This document shows positions 26,342 to 35,658 of a stretch of DNA of 64,000 nucleotides, piece by piece. The DNA comes from Rhodococcus sp. G-MC3 (GTDB taxonomy: Bacteria; Actinomycetota; Actinomycetes; Mycobacteriales; Mycobacteriaceae). The DNA lies in the NCBI RefSeq assembly GCF_030063335.1, contig NZ_JASISW010000006.1, positions 238,247-302,246 of the forward strand, written 5' to 3'. The position numbers were made by a program, and so were the translations under genes. The notes beneath the pieces were generated by a model. It was not told the origin of the DNA and made no database searches. It saw only the letters and a list, made by a program, of their open reading frames with translations. Numbering within the stretch: position 1 is the stretch's first letter; every line of letters starts with the position of its first letter.

Positions 26342-26404
26342 CCGGCGCTGAGTGATAAGCGACACCGCGTGGTACCCAAGCACGCACGGGCGCGCAGCGC
26401 ATCA
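26342..26404. repeat. Interspersed hairpin repeat, family 1, copy B
   Basis: On the minus strand it begins at the stop codon of the aldo/keto reductase gene with TGATGCGCTGCGCGCCCGTG, identical to copy A over these 20 bases. It then continues through the family loop to CACTCA. The other arm is degenerate here, so the hairpin is weaker than in copy A. Confidence 0.65.
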
Positions 26405-27406
26405 AACCAGTCGAGTCTCCGGCGACCGTGTCTTTGCCGCATCGGTCTCGATCGAGCCGGCGAGGGCGTCGTCGATCTTCTTCAGCACATCGGTGTCCAA
26501 CGTGACGTCGGACGCTTTGATGTTCTCGGAGATCTGCTCCGGACGTGACGCACCCACCAGCGCAGCGGAGACGTTGTCGTTGGCGAGCACCCAGGCGACC
26601 GCGAGCTGCGCCATCGTGATGCCCAGGTCGTCGGCGATCGGCTTCAGATCTTGCACTCGGGTGAGCGTCTCGTCGTTGAGGTAGCGCTCGATCATCTTGT
26701 CGCCACCCTTGTCATCGGTGGCACGCGAACCCTCGGGCAGCGGCTGGCCGGGCAGGTATTTGCCGGTGAGGACGCCCTGAGCGATCGGCGACCACACCAC
26801 CTGCGAGATTCCGAGTTCCTTCGACGCCGGGATCACCTCGGACTCGATTACTCGCCACAGGGCCGAGTACTGGGGCTGGTTCGAGACGATCGAGAAACCA
26901 TTCTCCCGCGCGAGCGCCTGTCCGCGGCGCAGTTGGTCCGCGGTCCACTCCGACACCCCGATGTAGAGCGCCTTGCCGCTGCGCACGACGTCACCGAACG
27001 CCGCGATGGTCTCCTCCAGCGGAGTCTCGACGTCGTACCGGTGAGCCTGGTAGAGATCGACGTAGTCGGTGTTCAGCCGACGCAGCGAGGCGTCGATTCC
27101 CTCGAAGATGTGTTTACGGGACAGACCGGTGTCGTTCGGACCCTTGGGCCCAACCGGAAAGTAGACCTTGGTGAAAATTTCGAGCGACTCGCGGCGGACG
27201 CCCTTCAGTGCTTCACCGAGAACGGTCTCGGCGGCGCCGTTCGCGTAGACGTCGGCAGTGTCGAATGTCGTGATGCCTGCGTCGAGTGCAGCGCGGACGC
27301 ATTGCGTCGCGATGTCGTTCTCGACCTGAGAGCCGTGCGTGAGCCAGTTGCCGTAGGTGATCTCGGAGACTTTGAGGCCGCTGTTGCCCAGATATCTGTA
27401 TGCCAT
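26402..27406 (-). CDS. Aldo/keto reductase (Kv-beta / YghZ-like)
   Basis: The protein has 334 residues from the ATG at 27406. The AKR tetrad is visible: Asp and Tyr in FDTADVYANG (near 50), Lys in EIFTKVYFP and His in DLYQAHRYD. The C-terminal NADPH-binding segment contains ALVGASRPEQISEN. The sequence follows the Kv-beta-like branch (NWLTHGSQ early). It should reduce small aldehydes or ketones with NADPH. Its 3' end abuts hairpin repeat copy B. Confidence 0.9.
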   Translation of the reverse strand: MAYRYLGNSGLKVSEITYGNWLTHGSQVENDIATQCVRAALDAGITTFDTADVYANGAAETVLGEALKGVRRESLEIFTKVYFPVGPKGPNDTGLSRKHIFEGIDASLRRLNTDYVDLYQAHRYDVETPLEETIAAFGDVVRSGKALYIGVSEWTADQLRRGQALARENGFSIVSNQPQYSALWRVIESEVIPASKELGISQVVWSPIAQGVLTGKYLPGQPLPEGSRATDDKGGDKMIERYLNDETLTRVQDLKPIADDLGITMAQLAVAWVLANDNVSAALVGASRPEQISENIKASDVTLDTDVLKKIDDALAGSIETDAAKTRSPETRLV

Positions 27407-27464
27407 GAGAAAAACGCTACGCCTACAACAATGACATTCGGCGTCGTCGATGGTCGGATAGGGC

Positions 27465-28067
27465 ATGACACTTCGCGTGCACAACCTGGCAGTTTCGATG
27501 GACGGCTACGTCGCGGGGCCCGACCAGAGCCTGGAGAATCCGATGGGCGTCGGCACCGAGAGCCTGCACGAGTGGGTATTCAACGAGCACACACTCGCCG
27601 ACCAACACTTCCTCGACAAGGGAACGGAGAACATCGGGGCGACGATCATGGGCCGCAACATGTTCGGACCCATCAGAGGAGAGTGGCCCGACGAGACCTG
27701 GCAGGGCTGGTGGGGAGAGGAGCCGCCGTACCACCATCCGGTTTTCGTGCTCACTCATTATTCGCGTCCATCGTTCGACATGGCGGGCGGCACAAGGTTC
27801 ACCTTCACCGACGACCCGATCGAGGAAGTACTCAACCGGGCCATCGAAGCAGCCGAAGGCAAGGATGTCCGCCTCGGGGGCGGGGCCGAGGTTGTCAAGC
27901 AGTATTTGGCGGCAGGGCTCGTCGACGAACTACATCTGGCGGTCGTCCCCATCTTGGTCGGCGGCGGTGAGAGCATTTACGGCGGCTGGGACCAGAGCCG
28001 GTACGAACGCAGTTCGGTTGTCACCTCGTCGAGCCTGATGCACGTGGTGTACCGCAAAATCAAGTAA
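27465..28067 (+). CDS. RibD C-terminal/DHFR-like reductase family protein
   Basis: The protein has 200 residues. The start (LRVHNLAVSMDGYVAGP) and the motif MGRNMFGPIRGEW are typical of the DHFR-like RibD_C family, as is the end with VDELHLAVVPILVGGGESI. The nucleotide-binding loop is in VRLGGGAEVVKQYL. It belongs to the stand-alone YyaP/YwjB-like members, whose substrate is not known. It is divergent from the aldo/keto reductase gene (58-bp gap). Confidence 0.88.
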   Translation: MTLRVHNLAVSMDGYVAGPDQSLENPMGVGTESLHEWVFNEHTLADQHFLDKGTENIGATIMGRNMFGPIRGEWPDETWQGWWGEEPPYHHPVFVLTHYSRPSFDMAGGTRFTFTDDPIEEVLNRAIEAAEGKDVRLGGGAEVVKQYLAAGLVDELHLAVVPILVGGGESIYGGWDQSRYERSSVVTSSSLMHVVYRKIK

Positions 28068-28121
28068 CCAGACAACCTGCAGTTGCGAAGATCGCCCCAC
28101 AACGACCCCGAGGTGGCTAAC

Positions 28122-29732
28122 GTGAGGCCGAGTTGGTCGATTCGGATTCAGGAGCACGACGTGGTGCGTGAGCAGATCGCCTTGTCATGGCAACGCTCTG
28201 CCTCGAGCGGCCTCGCCCCTGGTCACTCCCTCCAGCAGTCCAGTCTCCGCGACGTCGATCGCCGAAGTCGGCTGCTCGCGGCCGCAAACCCGATCATCGA
28301 CCGGATGGAAAGCGTGCTCCAAGGGTCCGGCTACTGCGTGCTTCTCGCCGACCGCGACGCCCGCCTCGTCGATTTGAGATTCGGAACACGAAAGCTGCGC
28401 GACGCGGTCTTCGGGGTCGGCGCCGTCGTCGGGCGCTCGTTCACCGAACAAGCCTCGGGGACCAATTCGATTTCGACGTCGTTCGAACTCCGAAAGCCTT
28501 TGGCTGTCCGCGGCGACGAACACTACATCGAGTCGATGAAGGGATTCAGCTGCTACGGATATCCGTTGATTCATCCGGTGACCAAACACATCGAAGGCGT
28601 ACTCGACATCACTTATCTTGCCGCCGAGGACAACCCGCTGCTTCGTCCCATGCTCGCCCACGCTGCCCATGACATCCAGGGCAGGCTGCTCGAAGAAACT
28701 CGTAGCGGCGAGCAACGACTGTTCCAGGCTTTTCAGCATGCTTCGGCGCAGCGGCGAGGGGCCCCGGTCGTGGCGATCGCCGACGAACTCTTGCTCGAGA
28801 ACACCAGTGCCGCCAAGCTCGTCGACTCCGTCGACCATGCCGCATTGCGCTCGCTCACCGATGACTCCATTCGCCGTAGCGGGGTTGTCGAGAAAGTGGT
28901 GCTGAGCTCGGGAGCGCGAGCGACGATTCGCTGGGAACGGCCGGTGTCCGGTGCCGGAATCGTCATCGAAATCGACATTCAGGAACAACCGCCCCGAACC
29001 ATGACCGCGGCCGCCACCGTCAGGCCGCTCTGTGTGCTGGGAGAACCGGGCACCGGGAAATCGACGACGCTTGCTCGGATGACAGCTTCCCGGAACCCGC
29101 ACTGGTTCGACGCCGGGGATATCGTCGTGTCGACTCCCGCCGACTGGCTCGGCTCGATCCAGAAACAGCTCACGGCAGGCGCGGACGTCGTCGTCGAGAA
29201 CGTGCACCTGACGGACGGGCCCGTCGCCCATCGTCTGCATGCGCTGATGGCGTCGACCCGATCGTGGTTCGCTCTGTCGAGTTCCACTCGCGATACCACA
29301 GAGCCCGAACATCGACGTCTCCTTTCGCTGTGCACCGAGACGATCGAATTGGCACCACTTCGGTCCCGGCGGCATGAAATACCGGATTTGGTGCGCGTGA
29401 TCATGGCTGAAATCGAGTCGCGCGCACACTTCACGTCGACGGCGATGAGCGCCCTGATCGACTACGACTGGCCCGGCAACATCGGCGAACTACGCGCGGA
29501 GGTCATCGATGCCGCCTCGAGGCGAACCATCGGCGACATCACCGAACACGACCTTGTCCGACCACGCAATCGGTCCATCACCAGCAGAATGTCCGCACTC
29601 GATGCCGCGATGCGAGACGCGATCGTGCACGAGCTCGCCCGGCTCGGTGGCAACAAGCGCACCACGGCAGAGGCACTGGGGATCAGCCGCACCACTCTGT
29701 ACAAGCGAATGAAAGAACTCGGCATTCACTAG
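28122..29732 (+). CDS. AcoR-like regulator (GAF, degenerate AAA+, Fis-type HTH)
   Basis: The protein has 536 residues from a GTG at 28122 with GAGG 8 nt upstream; an in-frame TTG at 28083 is less likely. A GAF domain (about 55-220) carries the SFTEQASGTNSI motif. A reduced AAA+ region follows with an intact P-loop GEPGTGKST near 306, but the GAFTGA loop that contacts sigma-54 is absent. The C terminus is a Fis-type helix-turn-helix (GNKRTTAEALGISRTTLYKR). Actinomycetes lack sigma-54, so it must act in another way. It lies directly upstream of the ALDH and ADH genes, its probable targets. Confidence 0.87.
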   Translation: MRPSWSIRIQEHDVVREQIALSWQRSASSGLAPGHSLQQSSLRDVDRRSRLLAAANPIIDRMESVLQGSGYCVLLADRDARLVDLRFGTRKLRDAVFGVGAVVGRSFTEQASGTNSISTSFELRKPLAVRGDEHYIESMKGFSCYGYPLIHPVTKHIEGVLDITYLAAEDNPLLRPMLAHAAHDIQGRLLEETRSGEQRLFQAFQHASAQRRGAPVVAIADELLLENTSAAKLVDSVDHAALRSLTDDSIRRSGVVEKVVLSSGARATIRWERPVSGAGIVIEIDIQEQPPRTMTAAATVRPLCVLGEPGTGKSTTLARMTASRNPHWFDAGDIVVSTPADWLGSIQKQLTAGADVVVENVHLTDGPVAHRLHALMASTRSWFALSSSTRDTTEPEHRRLLSLCTETIELAPLRSRRHEIPDLVRVIMAEIESRAHFTSTAMSALIDYDWPGNIGELRAEVIDAASRRTIGDITEHDLVRPRNRSITSRMSALDAAMRDAIVHELARLGGNKRTTAEALGISRTTLYKRMKELGIH

Positions 29733-29761
29733 AACGTCCAGAATCTGTACATCCGCGTCGA

Positions 29762-29775
29762 GTGATCCAGGTCAC
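29762..29775. promoter_or_regulatory. CRP/GlxR-like site upstream of the aldehyde dehydrogenase
   Basis: GTGATCCAGGTCAC has perfect GTGA-N6-TCAC symmetry and lies 9 bp before the ATG. It is the best CRP-like match in the window. Its position over the translation start region suggests repression or an internal promoter, unless the true start lies further in. Confidence 0.5.
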
Positions 29776-29784
29776 GATCTATGC

Positions 29785-31242
29785 ATGGATACGGATACAG
29801 CAATACATGCGGAGTCGTTGTTCATCGGCGGCGAGTGGGTACCGCCGAGTTCCTCGGCCAGGATCGAAGTGCGGTCCGCTAGCACCGAACAGATCATCGG
29901 ATCGGTGCCCGAAGCACAGGAGGCGGACGTCGACGCCGCCGTGACCGCCGCTCGCCGCGCGTTCGACGATCCGGGCGGTTGGAGCCAATGGGAACCCGCC
30001 CGCCGCGCCGACGCTATGGACCGTCTCGCAGACGAACTCGAGGCTCGCGGTGAGCAGATTGCGCGCATCGTCTCGGCCCAGAACGGCATGCCGATCTCGA
30101 TCGCGATGCAACTCGAAGCAGGCTTCCCGGTCGCGGTGATTCGCTACTACGCCTCTATCGCGAGGACCGCAACATTCGAGGAATCACACCCCCACCTCGG
30201 CGGCGGCACGACGACAGTTCGCCGTGAGCCGATCGGCGTCGTCGGCGCAATCGCACCCTGGAACTTCCCGCAGACTCTCGCCGCGTTCAAACACGCACCG
30301 GCTCTCGCCGCAGGTTGCACCATCGTCATCAAGCCCTCCCCCGAGACGGTTCTCGATTCCATCCCGTTCATCGAAGCCGTCATGGCCTCGGGGATTCCGT
30401 CAGGGGTGATCAACATTGTTCCCGGTGGCCGGGAGGTCGGCGCCTACCTCGTTTCACACCCGGACGTCGACAAGGTGGCGTTCACCGGCTCCACCGCAGC
30501 GGGTCGATCCATCGCCGAGACCTGCGGACGCTTGCTTCGCCCGGTGACACTGGAGCTGGGTGGCAAGTCGGCCGCGATCGTGCTCGACGATGCCGAACTC
30601 GACCTGGCGAGGATCGGCGAAGACCTTTTCGGTGCAACGTTTCTCAACAACGGCCAAACATGCTTCCTCGGAACCAGGGTCCTCGCGCCGCGGAGCCGCT
30701 ACGACGAGGTCGTCGGCGTGTTCGAGGCATTCGCCAACTCGCTCGCCGTCGGCGACGCACTCGATCCGGCGACGCAGATCGGGCCGATGGCCAGTGAGCG
30801 CCAACGTGATCGAGTCGAGGGCTACATCGCGAAGGGCAGCGGTGACGGTGCTCGCCTCGTCACCGGCGGCGGCAGGCCGAGCGGTCTCGATCAAGGCTGG
30901 TTCGTACAACCGACGATCTTCGCGGACGTCGAGAACAACCACGCCATCGCGCAGGAGGAAATCTTCGGACCCGTGCTCTCGGTGATCCCGTACAGCGATG
31001 AGGCCGACGCGATCCGTATCGCCAACGACACCGATTTCGGTCTCGGGGGCACCGTGTGGACCTCGGACGACGACCGTGGCTACAACGTCGCCAAGCAAAT
31101 CCGGACCGGCACCATCGGTATCAACCGCTACTTGGTCGATCCCGGATCACCGTTCGGCGGCGTCAAGGACAGCGGTATCGGCCGCGAACTGGGCCCCGAC
31201 GCAATCGGCAATTTCCAGACAGTCAAGTCCATCTACCGGTAA
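29785..31242 (+). CDS. NAD(P)-dependent aldehyde dehydrogenase
   Basis: The protein has 485 residues. The cofactor region includes APWNFPQTLAAFKHAPALAA and FTGSTAAGRSIA. The general base Glu lies in LELGGKS near 256 and the catalytic Cys in NNGQTCFLGT near 293. EEIFGPVLSVIPY completes the ALDH signature. Length and motifs are those of the broad-specificity ALDH family. It lies between the AcoR-like regulator and the NDMA-dependent alcohol dehydrogenase (11-bp gap). Together they would take an alcohol through the aldehyde to the acid. Confidence 0.92.
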   Translation: MDTDTAIHAESLFIGGEWVPPSSSARIEVRSASTEQIIGSVPEAQEADVDAAVTAARRAFDDPGGWSQWEPARRADAMDRLADELEARGEQIARIVSAQNGMPISIAMQLEAGFPVAVIRYYASIARTATFEESHPHLGGGTTTVRREPIGVVGAIAPWNFPQTLAAFKHAPALAAGCTIVIKPSPETVLDSIPFIEAVMASGIPSGVINIVPGGREVGAYLVSHPDVDKVAFTGSTAAGRSIAETCGRLLRPVTLELGGKSAAIVLDDAELDLARIGEDLFGATFLNNGQTCFLGTRVLAPRSRYDEVVGVFEAFANSLAVGDALDPATQIGPMASERQRDRVEGYIAKGSGDGARLVTGGGRPSGLDQGWFVQPTIFADVENNHAIAQEEIFGPVLSVIPYSDEADAIRIANDTDFGLGGTVWTSDDDRGYNVAKQIRTGTIGINRYLVDPGSPFGGVKDSGIGRELGPDAIGNFQTVKSIYR

Positions 31243-31253
31243 AGGAACCCTTC

Positions 31254-32363
31254 ATGAAGACCAAAGCAGCTGTTCTGTTCGAGGCTCACAGGCCCTTCGA
31301 GATCATGGAACTCGAATTGGACGGACCCGGACCCGGTGAAGTTCTGATCAAGTATGTCGCTGCGGGCCTGTGCCATTCGGACCTACACCTACTCGACGGC
31401 GATCTGCCTCCGCGCTTCCCGATCGTCGGCGGACACGAGGGCTCCGGCATCATCGAGGAAGTGGGACCCGGCGTCACCAAGGTCAAGCCAGGCGATCACG
31501 TCGTGTGCTCGTTCATTCCCAACTGCGGAACGTGTCGCTACTGTTCGACGGGCCGACAAAACCTGTGCGACATGGGCACAACCATTCTCGAAGGCTGCAT
31601 GCCCGACGGCTCCTTCCGTCGCCGCGACAGCAAGGGAACCGAGTTCGGTGCCATGTGCATGCTCGGAACGTTCGCCGAGCGTGCGACGATCTCCCAGCAC
31701 TCCGTCGTCAAGATCGATGACTGGCTGCCCCTGGAGATAGCAGTTCTCGTGGGCTGCGGCGTCCCGTCCGGTTGGGGAACCTCGGTCTATGCGGGTGGCG
31801 TTCGCGCCGGCGACTCGGTGATCATCTACGGCATCGGCGGTCTCGGCATCAACGCCGTCCAGGGCGCTGTCCACGCAGGTGCGAAGCACGTCCTCGTCGT
31901 CGATCCGCTGGAGTTCAAGCGCAACCAGGCTCTCAAATTCGGTGCGACACATGCTTTTGCAGATTACGAGAGCGCGCAGGAGAAGCTCACCGAGCTGACT
32001 TGGGGACAGGGCGCAGATCAGGCGCTCATCCTCGTCGGAACCGTCGACGAAGGCGTCGTACAGGCGGCGACGGCGGCCATCGGCAAGGGCGGAACCGTCG
32101 TCATCACCGGCCTGGCTGATCCGGCTGCACTGACGGTGCACGTCTCGGGTACCGATCTGACGTTGAACCAGAAAACCATCAAGGGCACGCTCTTCGGTTC
32201 CGCCAACCCGCAGTACGACATCGTTCGGCTACTACGCCTCTACGATGCCGGCCAGCTCAAGCTCGACGAGCTGATCACCAACACGTACTCGCTGGAGCAG
32301 GTGAACGAGGGGTACCAGGATCTGCGTGACGGCAAGAACATGCGAGGTGTGATTCATCTGTAG
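31254..32363 (+). CDS. NDMA-dependent (mycofactocin-type) zinc alcohol dehydrogenase
   Basis: The protein has 369 residues from an ATG with AAAGGAA upstream. The zinc-ADH motifs are present: GLCHSDLHLL, GGHEGSGIIEEVG and a four-Cys structural site in CGTCRYCSTGRQNLC. The insert DMGTTILEGCMPDGS and the GVPSGWGTSVYAGGV segment are typical of the NDMA-dependent family whose NAD is not released and which passes electrons to mycofactocin in actinomycetes. No mycofactocin genes are in the window. It is co-transcribed with the ALDH gene. Confidence 0.9.
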   Translation: MKTKAAVLFEAHRPFEIMELELDGPGPGEVLIKYVAAGLCHSDLHLLDGDLPPRFPIVGGHEGSGIIEEVGPGVTKVKPGDHVVCSFIPNCGTCRYCSTGRQNLCDMGTTILEGCMPDGSFRRRDSKGTEFGAMCMLGTFAERATISQHSVVKIDDWLPLEIAVLVGCGVPSGWGTSVYAGGVRAGDSVIIYGIGGLGINAVQGAVHAGAKHVLVVDPLEFKRNQALKFGATHAFADYESAQEKLTELTWGQGADQALILVGTVDEGVVQAATAAIGKGGTVVITGLADPAALTVHVSGTDLTLNQKTIKGTLFGSANPQYDIVRLLRLYDAGQLKLDELITNTYSLEQVNEGYQDLRDGKNMRGVIHL

Positions 32364-32378
32364 GCGACCTCGTCGCGT

Positions 32379-32418
32379 GTGAGTGGAAGTACGTCCCCTG
32401 CAACGTATTTCCACTCAC
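32379..32418. terminator. Bidirectional hairpin terminator (repeat family 2, copy 2)
   Basis: The arms 32379-32394 and 32403-32418 pair over 16 bases with one G-T pair, around the loop CCCCTGCA. Sequence and loop almost match the hairpin at 26292. It lies between the convergent ADH and acyl-CoA dehydrogenase genes. Outer bases (AGGCG and CGCCT) extend the symmetry. Confidence 0.75.
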
Positions 32419-32431
32419 ATGCGCGGAGCGC

Positions 32432-33637
32432 CTAGCTGTACTTTCCCAGCTCCATCTTTGCGATCGACATCTTGTGCACCTCGTCGGGACCGTCTGCCAG
32501 ACGAAGAGTTCTGATGTGGGCATACATCATCGCCAGCGGGAAGTCGTTGGTGACGCCGCCGCCGCCGTGGACCTGAATTGCCCGGTCGATCACTTCGAGG
32601 GCCATGAGCGGCGCCGCGACCTTGATGGCTGCGATTTCGGTGCGCGCTTGCTTGTTCCCGACGGTGTCCATCAGGTACGCGGCCTTGAGCGTCAGCAGTC
32701 TCGTCATCTCGATGCCGATGCGCGCTTCGGCGATCCAGTCTTGAATGTTCGCTCGCGTCGAGACAGGCTTGCCGAACGTGACGCGCGAGGACGCCCTGCG
32801 GCACATCAGTTCCAGAGCCCGCTCGGCGACGCCGATGGTCCTCATCGCGTGGTGGATGCGTCCAGGTCCGAGCCTGGCCTGGCTGATAGCGAATCCTTCG
32901 CCCGGTCCTTTCAGTACGTCCTTCGACGGGACCCGTACGTCCTCGAACAAGATCTCGGCGTGCCCCTCGCGGTCGACGTAGCCGAACACCGGCAGGTTAC
33001 GAACGACGGTCACGCCGGGGGCATCGATCGGTACGACGAGCATCGACTGCTGACGATGCGACGCCGCGCTCGGATCGGTCTTGCCCATCACGATCAGTAC
33101 CCGACAGTTCTTGTGCATCGCGTTGGACGCGAACCATTTTCGACCGTTCAGAACATAGTCGTCGCCGTCGAGAACCATGCTCATCTCGATGTTGGTGGCG
33201 TCCGAGCTCGCCACGTCGGGTTCGGTCATCGCGAATGCCGAGCGAATTGTGCCGTCCAGCAGCGGCTTCAGGTATTTCTCTTTGTGCTCGTCGGTGCCGA
33301 ACAGCGTGAAGACCTCCATGTTCCCGGTGTCCGGCGCATTGCAGTTGCACGCCTCGGGTGCCAGCAGGCTTCGGCCCATGATCTCGGCGAGGGGTGCGTA
33401 CTCCAGGTTCGTCAGCCCTGGCCCCCACTCGGGGTGCGGGTGGAAGAGGTTCCACAGCCCACGGGCTCGGGCTTCTTTCTTGAGGTCCTCGACGATCTGG
33501 GGCTGACCGTGCGGGTCGCCCAGCGCACGCATCTGCTCCTCGTACACGGCCTCCGCCGGGTAGATATGCGAATCCATGAATTCGAGCAGATCGGCTTCGT
33601 ACTTCTTGCCGCGGTCGGTGGTTTCGAAGAACGACAC
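32432..33637 (-). CDS. Acyl-CoA dehydrogenase
   Basis: The protein has 401 residues from a GTG at 33637 with GAGGGG 7 nt upstream. The family motifs are clear: [15 protein letters not shown] (flavin/substrate region, near 145), [10 protein letters not shown], and the C-terminal [34 protein letters not shown]. This pattern fits the ACAD10/11-like bacterial group that acts on unusual or branched acyl-CoAs. It lies 11 bp behind an SDR gene on the same strand, so the two form an operon, probably for degradation of a side-chain or fatty acid. Confidence 0.92.
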   Translation of the reverse strand: MSFFETTDRGKKYEADLLEFMDSHIYPAEAVYEEQMRALGDPHGQPQIVEDLKKEARARGLWNLFHPHPEWGPGLTNLEYAPLAEIMGRSLLAPEACNCNAPDTGNMEVFTLFGTDEHKEKYLKPLLDGTIRSAFAMTEPDVASSDATNIEMSMVLDGDDYVLNGRKWFASNAMHKNCRVLIVMGKTDPSAASHRQQSMLVVPIDAPGVTVVRNLPVFGYVDREGHAEILFEDVRVPSKDVLKGPGEGFAISQARLGPGRIHHAMRTIGVAERALELMCRRASSRVTFGKPVSTRANIQDWIAEARIGIEMTRLLTLKAAYLMDTVGNKQARTEIAAIKVAAPLMALEVIDRAIQVHGGGGVTNDFPLAMMYAHIRTLRLADGPDEVHKMSIAKMELGKYS

Positions 33638-33648
33638 GTCCAGTCCCC

Positions 33649-34464
33649 TCAATCGGTTTCGCCCAGAAGGGCCTTTTGGTAACGCCGCATGCCGCGGAGC
33701 CACCGGTCGTAATCTGCACCCTTGTTGCGGTACATGTCGAGCACAGTAGAATGCGGGAGAATCAAGAACTGCTCGGCATCCATCGCGGCGAGCACGATCT
33801 CGGCGACATCGCTCGGTTCGAGGATGTCGCCTGCGGAGAGAACAGCCTTGGTCGCAGCGGCGCCAAGCGCACTCCCCGATTCCTGGCCTTCGTACAGCAG
33901 CTTCGTATTGACGCCCATCGGACACAGGCAACTGACCCTGATACCACGATCGCCATAGGTAACGTTGAGCCATTCGGCGAATCCGACGGCAGCATGTTTG
34001 GTGGTCGAGTATGTCGCAGAACCGATTTGAGTGAGCAGACCGGCCGCCGACGCCGTGCTGACGAAATATCCTTCGCCGCGTTCGAGCCACTTCGGCACCA
34101 GCAGCTGCGCCGCCCTGATGTGTGCGCGGAGATTGACGTCGATGGACAGATCCCAGTCCGCTTCGCTTGCCTCCAGGCCCGGAGCGCCGCTGATTCCCGC
34201 GTTGGCGAAGTACAAATCGACCGGTCCGAACGTGTCCTCGGCGAATGCGATCAGCGCTGTTATGTCCTCGGTTTTGGATGCATCGCCACCGAGCGACACT
34301 GCAGAGCCGGTCTCCAGGTGCTCCGCAACCTTCGACGCCGACACCGGATCCAAGTCCGATACGACCACTTTGGCGCCCTCGGCAACGAGACGTTCGGCAA
34401 GGGCTCCTCCGATTCCGCCGCCTCCACCGGTGACAACGGCAACCTTGCCTGTAACCTTCATCAC
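33649..34464 (-). CDS. Short-chain dehydrogenase/reductase
   Basis: The protein has 271 residues. The cofactor loop [15 protein letters not shown] is near residue 12, with NAG in YFANAGISG, Ser in VSTASAAG and Tyr-x3-Lys in [14 protein letters not shown]. The C terminus is long and basic/aromatic ([18 protein letters not shown]), as in SDRs found with acyl-CoA dehydrogenases. It is the first gene of that operon. Its substrate may be a hydroxyacyl-CoA or an alcohol, which is inferred from the neighbour. Two adjacent ATG codons (34464, 34461) serve equally as start. Confidence 0.88.
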   Translation of the reverse strand: MMKVTGKVAVVTGGGGGIGGALAERLVAEGAKVVVSDLDPVSASKVAEHLETGSAVSLGGDASKTEDITALIAFAEDTFGPVDLYFANAGISGAPGLEASEADWDLSIDVNLRAHIRAAQLLVPKWLERGEGYFVSTASAAGLLTQIGSATYSTTKHAAVGFAEWLNVTYGDRGIRVSCLCPMGVNTKLLYEGQESGSALGAAATKAVLSAGDILEPSDVAEIVLAAMDAEQFLILPHSTVLDMYRNKGADYDRWLRGMRRYQKALLGETD

Positions 34465-34518
34465 CCAGGTATAGCACGCGGAGGAATACGGTCAGCAGGC
34501 CGCGGGTTGGTCCCTGAG

Positions 34519-35658
34519 GTGACCGAAACGTACACCAGCACCTCAGTAACGGCCGGCTTGTTCACCCCGTTCGAGGTGAAATCCCTGAAACTGCGAAACC
34601 GGTTCGCAATGGCGCCGATGACGCGGGCGTTTTCACCGGGCGGCATCCCCCGCAGCGACGTCGCCGAGTATTACCGCAAACGCGCCGCGGGCGGCACAAG
34701 CCTGATCATTACCGAGGGGACGTTGATCCCCGACCCTGCAGCAGGCCCTGACACCCGCGTTCCACTTCTCTATGGCGACGACAGCCTGGCCGGCTGGAAG
34801 GGCGTCGTCGATGCCGTTCACTCGGAGGGTTCGGCAATCATCCCGCAGCTGTGGCATCTCGGTGCCGAGCGCGGCGCGGAGCCTCGCCTCAATCCTGAGG
34901 CGACCACGGTCAGCCCGTCGGGACTCGGTTTGGATGGCAAGCCCGTCGGCCGTGCGTTCACCAGCACCGATCTGGACGAGGAGATCCAGCACTGGGTCGA
35001 CGCCGCAGTCAACGCGAAGTCCGTTGGATTCGACGGTGTCGAACTGCACGGAGCCCATGGCTACCTGCTGGACGAGTTTCTCTGGCAGAACACCAACGTT
35101 CGCGACGACCGCTTCGGCGGATCGCTCGAGGCCCGCACACGATTCCCCGCCCAGGTGGTCGCTGCCATCCGCGCCGAGGTCGGCGACGACTTCGCACTCG
35201 TCTACCGCTACTCCCAGTGGAAGGCCGGTCACTACGACGCCCGCATCGCGCAGTCGCCGCAGGAACTCGAACAGGTACTGACTCCCCTCGTGAATGCGGG
35301 TGTGGACGTGTTCCACCCGTCGACTCGTCGCCACTGGGTGCCCGCCTTCCCCGAACTGTCCGGTTCGGAAGGTGAACGTGGACTTGCCGGTTGGACCAAG
35401 GAGGTCACCGGACTACCGACGATCACCGTAGGCTCGGTCGGGCTCGACAAGGTGTTCGACGGTGCATGGGGGCCCGATGCCGCATCCGAGACCACCGGCC
35501 TCGAGGCACTGCTGGATCAGTTCGTGCGCGAAGAGTTCGACATCGTCGCCGTAGGCCGGGCATTACTCGCAGATCCCGAGTGGGTCAACAAGGTGGAGGC
35601 AGGCAAGCTCGACGAGCGGATCGCGTTCACCCGCGACCACATCACCACACTGAACTAG
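34519..35658 (+). CDS. NADH:flavin oxidoreductase (old yellow enzyme family)
   Basis: The protein has 379 residues from a GTG at 34519; the Shine-Dalgarno is weak. The flavin-binding barrel begins [20 protein letters not shown]. The active-site pair lies in [17 protein letters not shown] (near 180), followed by [32 protein letters not shown] marks the phosphate-binding end. It should reduce activated C=C bonds or a related substrate with NAD(P)H and FMN. It is divergent from the SDR/ACAD operon. Its stop shares CTAG with the stop of the convergent LysR gene. Confidence 0.9.
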   Translation: MTETYTSTSVTAGLFTPFEVKSLKLRNRFAMAPMTRAFSPGGIPRSDVAEYYRKRAAGGTSLIITEGTLIPDPAAGPDTRVPLLYGDDSLAGWKGVVDAVHSEGSAIIPQLWHLGAERGAEPRLNPEATTVSPSGLGLDGKPVGRAFTSTDLDEEIQHWVDAAVNAKSVGFDGVELHGAHGYLLDEFLWQNTNVRDDRFGGSLEARTRFPAQVVAAIRAEVGDDFALVYRYSQWKAGHYDARIAQSPQELEQVLTPLVNAGVDVFHPSTRRHWVPAFPELSGSEGERGLAGWTKEVTGLPTITVGSVGLDKVFDGAWGPDAASETTGLEALLDQFVREEFDIVAVGRALLADPEWVNKVEAGKLDERIAFTRDHITTLN

